Shown here: positions 59,066 through 64,000 of the stretch, piece by piece
Layout of the letters: each line of letters starts with the position of its first letter
Numbering within the stretch: position 1 is the stretch's first letter
Source of the DNA: Aldrovandia affinis
Lineage: Eukaryota; Chordata; Actinopteri; Notacanthiformes; Halosauridae
Reading direction: 5' to 3'
Assembly (NCBI GenBank): GCA_029706075.1
Contig: JAINUG010000070.1
Span: forward strand, 2,651,500 to 2,715,499
Length of the DNA: 64,000 bases
Position numbers and translations under genes: made by a program
The notes under the pieces: model-generated
Database searches by the model: none
What the model was told of the DNA's origin: nothing
Seen by the model: the letters and a program-made list of their open reading frames with translations, nothing else

Positions 59066-59417
59066 TGATAAAAATATAATGTGCTTAGAGGTGATCCTTG
59101 CGAAAAAATGGCAAGCATTTCAATCCTTAAATACGGTTACCAGTGCATTGTCTCTCAATTCCTTACAGATTTACTTTATTTGGAAAAACCAAATTGTGTG
59201 GTTGTAAAACTATTTCATGGACAAGAGTTTATCTCATCCCACATTCAATTGCCCATTTGTTCTTTCAGTTATAAAGGAAACGCCATTGTTTGTCGTCAAG
59301 GAATAAGTGATGCTATGAGCTGTGTCTGTGGAGAGAGTGCCACCCAGTGGGAAAAACATGAACTGAATAAACCGATCAGCTTTGCTGGTCCCAAGGCACC
59401 AATCAGATGTGCTAGAG

Positions 59418-59898
59418 CAGTGGTTTTCAAACTTGTTCCTGGGGGCCCACTGTTTGCTTCTTAATTTTGTGCTGAAACACTTTTACACAATGTAAGTTTG
59501 ATTCATTACCATTGAACTTTTTTTTTCACAAAATGGGTTCGTTTCAATGACAAGGTGTCCACACTTTCAGCATGTAGAACTTCATTTGTGCATCTATCAA
59601 TAAATCAATTAGAAATGCAATCTCTTTCCAATTTTGTCACAGCCCATTACAGAAAATGAAAGCAATAGTTGTCTGAAAGGTACTATTTAAATTCATAGAG
59701 GATATTCGTTCTTTGTAACATGAATATCTGTCTCTGACATAATGTAGCATTGAGAGGGTAAATCATTGATCACTGGACATTGACAAGTGTCTAATTAAAA
59801 GCAATTAACAGCTTGTTATACTTCAGGAATTGCAATTATGGTTGGAATGAAAACCAGCATACACAGTGGGCTCCCAGGACCAAGGTTGAAAACCACTA
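59418..59898. mobile_element. hAT-type MITE, 481 bp
   Basis: CAGTGGTTTTCAAACTTGTT at the left is mirrored by AAGGTTGAAAACCACTA at the right. CCTGGGGGCCCACTGT and ACAGTGGGCTCCCAGG extend the inverted repeat. The flanks TGCTAGAG (59410-59417) and TTCTAGAG (59899-59906) match at 7 of 8 positions. The interior is non-coding. The frame 59081-59464 runs into it and is not a gene. Confidence 0.85.
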
Positions 59899-60039
59899 TT
59901 CTAGAGTTTTAGCCTCTACGATTTCAGTACTCAGTCACTATTAATGGCAAACCATCCAAAAACAAAAGGTCAAATTACCAGTGATGAGGATCACAGTCTG
60001 TCCCTGGTAGGACGCTAGCCAGTCTCTCGGTGAGATATA

Positions 60040-60640
60040 TAGTATTAACGTTTATGCAGACGAATGTTCTCGACTTACGCAGTACAATTATCATTACTGA
60101 GTAGTGTGTTTTTGTTCTGAATACTCACCATGTCAAAGGCATTGAAGTCAAAACGTCGTCCAAAAGAAACTACTGTCGAGCAGGAGGATGCTAGCGTGGA
60201 AAAGATGGCGGATGATAGCTCTGTGCTGACGCCTTCAACGATGAAAGAGCTTCCTATCACAACGATGTGCACCAAAATTTCGGAACTGCGAGCGGAATTT
60301 CTGGCCGAGCTGCGGTCATCGGTGGTGTCTCTTCAGGCCATCATAGCGACTCAGGTACAGCACTTGCAGGTGGTGGAGACCTTGCTGTCAGATGTGGAGG
60401 GGAGGCTTATCGCAATGGAGTCACAGATCTCCTCAGTAACGGCCGAAAACAAGGCTTTTAAATAAAAAATTGATGACCTGGAGAACTGCTCACGCAGAAT
60501 GAATCTGAGAGTCATTAGCAACACAGAAGGAGAACAACGCCCAAACCCGGTCAACTTCATGTGTGCCTTTTTTGCCGAGCTGTTCGGTAAGGGCGGCCTG
60601 TCGCGGCCTCCGGTGATTGATCTGGCTCACCGGCGCTGCC
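60040..60640 (+). pseudogene. L1-clade LINE ORF1 fragment
   Basis: The frame at 60130-60465 begins MSKALKSKRRPKETTVEQED, with a basic/acidic N-terminus. A coiled-coil-like stretch follows (LRAEFLAELRSSVVSLQAII to LSDVEGRLIAMESQISSVTA). After a stop it continues KIDDLENCSRRMNLRVISNT and NFMCAFFAELFG. The 'DLENxSRRxNLR(V/I)' start of the RNA-recognition domain is typical of L1 ORF1 proteins. The copy ends in AT-rich sequence at about 60640, next to an LTR. No ORF2 is present. Confidence 0.82.
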
Positions 60641-60766
60641 CCCAACCTACATATATATCATTTTGCTTAACTACTATTGTTTCTTGTTTACCATTTTTGC
60701 TGTGGTTATTATTCTATGTAACTTTTATTATTATTACTATTATTATTTATTAGATTTTTTTATTAG

Positions 60767-61231
60767 TGTAGCGAGCATGCGTGGTGGGGTGTAACAAGAA
60801 GACGACTGGAGGCAAGCAGTAAGTTCAATGTGGCTATGTGCGTCATATACCGCAAAGCCCCGTAGCCACTTTAATGCAAGGCATGAACGATATTTGTACC
60901 CCATACACCGCATGACCCCAAATATAGTTTTTCGGTCTATCCTTTTACACAGGCGCATCCCTAAAGGGTCACGCAGAGTGCACACTGGCGATTTTAGAGT
61001 ACGTCACTCAGGAAGTACCATAAACAATGAACACACATTACAGATGAAATACAGGCAACAGCACTAAACGAGAAATAGCCGTCGGTTGCGGTGGCGTCAC
61101 TTGTTGGCTCACTGCGACCATCGGCACTGGACAATAACTAACACCGGGGGGAACAAACAAACACACAATAATGTTCCCCCACAATGCCCCGCACATATAT
61201 TTACATAGGGCGACCCCCCTAGATTGTCACA
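60767..61231 (-). repeat. 3' LTR of a third gypsy element
   Basis: TGTAGCGAGC ... GATTGTCACA in plus orientation (TGTGACA ... GCTACA on the minus strand), 465 bp. The bordering TAGCCCCCCCATAAGGGG is a polypurine tract on the minus strand. The partner LTR is beyond the window. Confidence 0.85.
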
Positions 61232-62440
61232 TAGCCCCCCCATAAGGGGTCAGCCGTCCCGGCGACCCCACTGTCCACCAGAAAGTCTTTCAAATATGGC
61301 GGGGCGCGCTGCCGCCGCCACTTGGCTCATTTGGGAGTCCCCCCAGGCGCACCTGGAGAGTCTCTGGGGGAACGTGGGACAAGCACTTCGTCCGCCGTTT
61401 CTGCGGCAGGCTGGGCAAGATACATGCGCACCCGGTAGACCACCTCCCCCAGCCATTGCAGAATCTCGCCAGGCCCCTGCCAGTGACTCCGCAGTTTCGG
61501 GGACACACCTTTGGTTCGGGAGGGGCAGTAGATCCATACCCGGTCGCTGGGTGCAAAGTTCTGCCCCGGCAACGGGTGTCGTAGGTCCACTTCTGCCGCA
61601 CTCCCGAACTGGCTTGGGCCTGGCAAGCAAACTCGTGCGCCACTTGCAGGCGCTCCTGCAGCCGGTGGAGGTAGTCCATCTCGGGCCCGCCCTCCACCCC
61701 AGGCTCGGGGGGAGCCCCGAACACCAAGTCCACTGGCGTCTGGAGCTCCCGCCCGAACATGAGGCTGGCAGGCGTGCACTGGCTGGACTCCTGCACGGCG
61801 GTGTGGTACGCCCACAGTACGGTGGTCCCAGTCCTGCTGGTGCTGGCTGGTAATGATGGCAAGCTGCGTGGCTAGTGTCCGGTTGAACCGCTCAACCAAG
61901 CCATCACTCTGGGGATGAAGGGGCTTGGTCCGGGTCTTGCTCACCCCCAGGCGCTTGCAAACCTTGCCAAACACCCCCGAAATGGTAAAAAATCTCCTCG
62001 ACCAGTTTCCCCGCCATCGTGCTCGCGCTCTGGTCCGGCACCACATACACCTCGGGCCACTTTGTGAAGTAGTCCATGGCCACGAGGACGTAGCGGTTGC
62101 CGGAGTCAGTGACGGGAAACGGGCCGAGGATGTCTACGCCGATGCGTTCCATTGGAGTCCCCACCAAGTACTGCTGCAATGGGGCGTAAGAACGCCGGGT
62201 GGGCCCCTTCTAGGCCGTGCAGGAGTCGCAGCAGTGAACGTGCATTTCCACGTCGCACTGACAGCCCGGCCAATAAAACCGCCCCCTGAGGCGGCGAAAG
62301 GTCTTGCTATTCCCGAAGTGCCCCGCCCCTGTTGCTCCATGCACCAGCTGCAGGACCTGTGGCTGGAGGGCACCGACAGCTGTACCAGGTCGATCCCCCA
62401 GCCAGGGGCCTGCCACCGCTGATACAGCACGCTGCCCTGC
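61232..62440 (-). pseudogene. Integrase of the third gypsy element, partly deleted
   Basis: Minus-strand frames show the zinc domain (HGATGAGHFGNSKTFRRLRG, then FYWPG and CCDSC) near 62220-62340. GVDILGPFPVTDSGNRYVLV follows with the first catalytic Asp (about 62100-62145), then DYFTKWPEVYVVPDQ. The core end, KPLHPQSDGLVERFNRTLAT, has the Glu (about 61890). The block that should hold the second Asp (S/T-D-Q-G) is missing between about 61960 and 62000, so the enzyme is inactive. The C-terminal part (FAPSDRVWIYCP, HWQGPGEILQWLGEVVYRVR) runs to about 61330. Confidence 0.88.
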
Positions 62441-63415
62441 AGCTAGAGGCCAGTCCACTGGGCACAGCTGTAATAGGCGATTACCTGCTCTCTGCTGCCG
62501 CCTTGCTGGGACAGGACTACACCGATGCCTACCTTGCTGGCATGTGTGTCAATGATGAACGGGCGGTTCACATCAGGATAGGCTAGCACGAGGGCCATAA
62601 TAAGGGCAGTTTGGAGAGTTTTAAAAGCCGTGGAACGCGGTGAAGTGAGCTGGCGATGGTGGCGAAATCCTGAACGTACTGGTGATAGTACAACTCTAGC
62701 CCCAGGAATCTTGGGGATGGGCCAGTCGTGGACAGCAGCGATCTCAGCCGGGAGGGTGGATACGCCGCTAGCGCTCACTACGTGTCCCAGGAACGTGGTT
62801 TCCCTCCGGAACAGTTGGCACTTCTTTGGGTTCAGGCGTAGCCCGGCTTGGCGGATGGCGGCAAAGACTTCCCGCAGGTTGCAGAGGGCTCCTTCGAAGT
62901 CGCTGGCGTGAACAAGGAGATCATCAAGGTAGACGATGCAGTGTTGTCGGGGGACGTGGGCTAACACTCGCTCCATCAGCCGCTCTAATATAGCCGGTGC
63001 GTTGCAGAGCCCGGACGGCATAACCCAGAAGTGCCATAGCCCCTGCCCAATGGTGAATGCTATTTTGGGTCGAGCGTCAGGAGCCAGTTCTACTTGCCAG
63101 TAGTCACTTCGCAGGTCAAGCGAGCTAAACCAGCTAGAACCACTGATGTAATCCAAAGTGTCGTCAATGTGCGGCAGTGGGTAGGAATAGGCATTCAGAC
63201 GCCGGTAGTCGACACAGAAACGCCAGCTGTCATCTTTTTCTTTACGAGCACAGCGGGGGCCGCCCATGGACTGTCCTGATGGCTCGATCACTCCGGCAGC
63301 CGCCATGTCCCGGATCTGGTCCTGAGCGGCCTGACGTTTGGTAAGGGCGAGTCGGTAGGGGCATAGATGGATGGGCGAGGCAGAGCCGGTGTTGATGGTG
63401 TGTTGAACCAACCCC
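62441..63415 (-). pseudogene. Reverse transcriptase and truncated RNase H of the third gypsy element
   Basis: A 322-codon frame. HTINTGSASPIHLCPYRLAL leads to AAGVIEPSGQS, WRFCVDYRRLN, WFSSLDLRSDYWQVELAPDA (first Asp), IAFTIGQGLWHFWVMPSGLC and CIVYLDDLLVHASDF (YLDD, about 62925). Later come LRLNPKKCQLFRRETTFLGH and the RNase H start FIIDTHASKVGIGVVLSQQG. After VIAYYSC the sequence jumps straight to the linker before integrase, so most of RNase H is deleted. A short gap after RRLNA removes the segment before YPLPHID. Confidence 0.9.
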
Positions 63416-64000
63416 GTTCACATGCAGTCTTCATCTTTGGCGGCGAAGCTATCAGCATACTCACTTAGTAGCTGCTTTAGCTGCTGCGAGGGGTCCAAGC
63501 CGTTGCTGCTGCGTTGCCACAGGTCTTAGACAGCCCGAGCCGTTTCGGTGGTCGGCGGGGCAGAAGAGACAGGTGGTGGCGATGGCAGTGCAAGTGCTGG
63601 GTAGCTGCGCGGCTCTGTTGGGGAGAGGTCAAGAAGCACCTGCAGGACCCCACCCTCCAAGGCTAGGTGGATGGCAGTGACCACTTCGCCCCATCCATTG
63701 TACTCAGCTGCTAGGTGTCCCTGGGCGAGGTATGACGTTAGCGCCGCTGTTCCGTCTTACTTGGGCAGCTTGGCTAGGGGTTGGGATGCAGCAGGGTTGA
63801 TGGGAGCGTCCCTGGGCTCAGACGTGGAGCGGCGTGGGCGGGTAGAGCTAGCCCCGTCTGCGCACGCTAAAAACACTCCGGTCTCCAGAACCCCCTCCTT
63901 CGCCTGGCGCCACATCCGGCGGAACGGCCCCCATATCTTTCTGTAATGGGGGTAGGCGTGAGTGAATGGGATGGATGTGATTGGAGGCGGGGGGCATATA
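63416..64000 (-). pseudogene. Upstream pol/protease-linker region of the third gypsy element (cut by window edge)
   Basis: Minus-strand codons such as QLLSEYADSFAAKDEDC lead into the RT frame across a stop near 63422. Further up is a Pro/Ser-rich linker and AIHLALEGGVLQVLLDLSPT-like sequence, typical of the protease end and linker. The gag and 5' LTR are outside the window. Confidence 0.65.

Noticed and set aside
59081-59464. 127-codon plus-strand frame as a host gene
   Set aside because: Its C-terminal end reads into a hAT MITE terminal repeat and it has no recognisable domain.

Overview
This 64 kb window looks like repeat-dense nuclear DNA from a ray-finned fish. It holds long dinucleotide arrays, tRNA-derived SINEs, L2-clade LINEs sharing a 3' stem-loop with a SINE, Tc1 and hAT DNA transposons, and several Ty3/gypsy LTR retrotransposons. 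The SINE at about 13.07 kb resembles, from memory, the eel UnaSINE/UnaL2 pair. That hints at an elopomorph, but the species cannot be fixed from the sequence. No intact host protein-coding gene was recognised. The only host-gene-like signal is a CpG-rich block at 34.96-35.35 kb that could be a promoter and 5' exon on the minus strand.

Layout. 0-14 kb is non-coding, with microsatellites, a degraded Tc1-like transposase, a 40-bp minisatellite (8.0-8.4 kb), a hAT MITE, tRNA-SINEs and MITEs. 14.13-21.19 kb is a Tc1-like transposon split by a complete Gmr1-type Ty3/gypsy element (15322-20911), which has a SCAN-like gag and its integrase upstream of reverse transcriptase. 21.2-37.6 kb is mostly unassigned, with an (AC)58 array, a possible inverted-repeat transposon, an internally deleted Tc1-like element, an L2 fragment and a hAT MITE. 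37.6-53.5 kb is a four-level nest. An outer plus-strand L2 is split by a minus-strand LINE, which is split by a second plus-strand L2-like LINE. That inner LINE holds a tandem LTR-internal-LTR-internal-LTR chromovirus (38753-49039, minus strand) and a diverged solo LTR (50108-50821). 53.5-60 kb holds SINEs, MITEs and unassigned sequence. 60.1-60.65 kb is an L1 ORF1 fragment, and 60.77 kb to the window end is a third, degraded gypsy element on the minus strand.

The elements do not work together; they record successive insertions. Target-site duplications support much of the nesting: 4 bp for Gmr1, 5 bp for the chromovirus array, 6 bp for the solo LTR, about 15 bp for SINEs and 8 bp for hAT MITEs. 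Most differences between paired LTRs, and many between the two chromovirus copies, are one-base homopolymer length changes. Many apparent frameshifts may therefore be long-read consensus errors.
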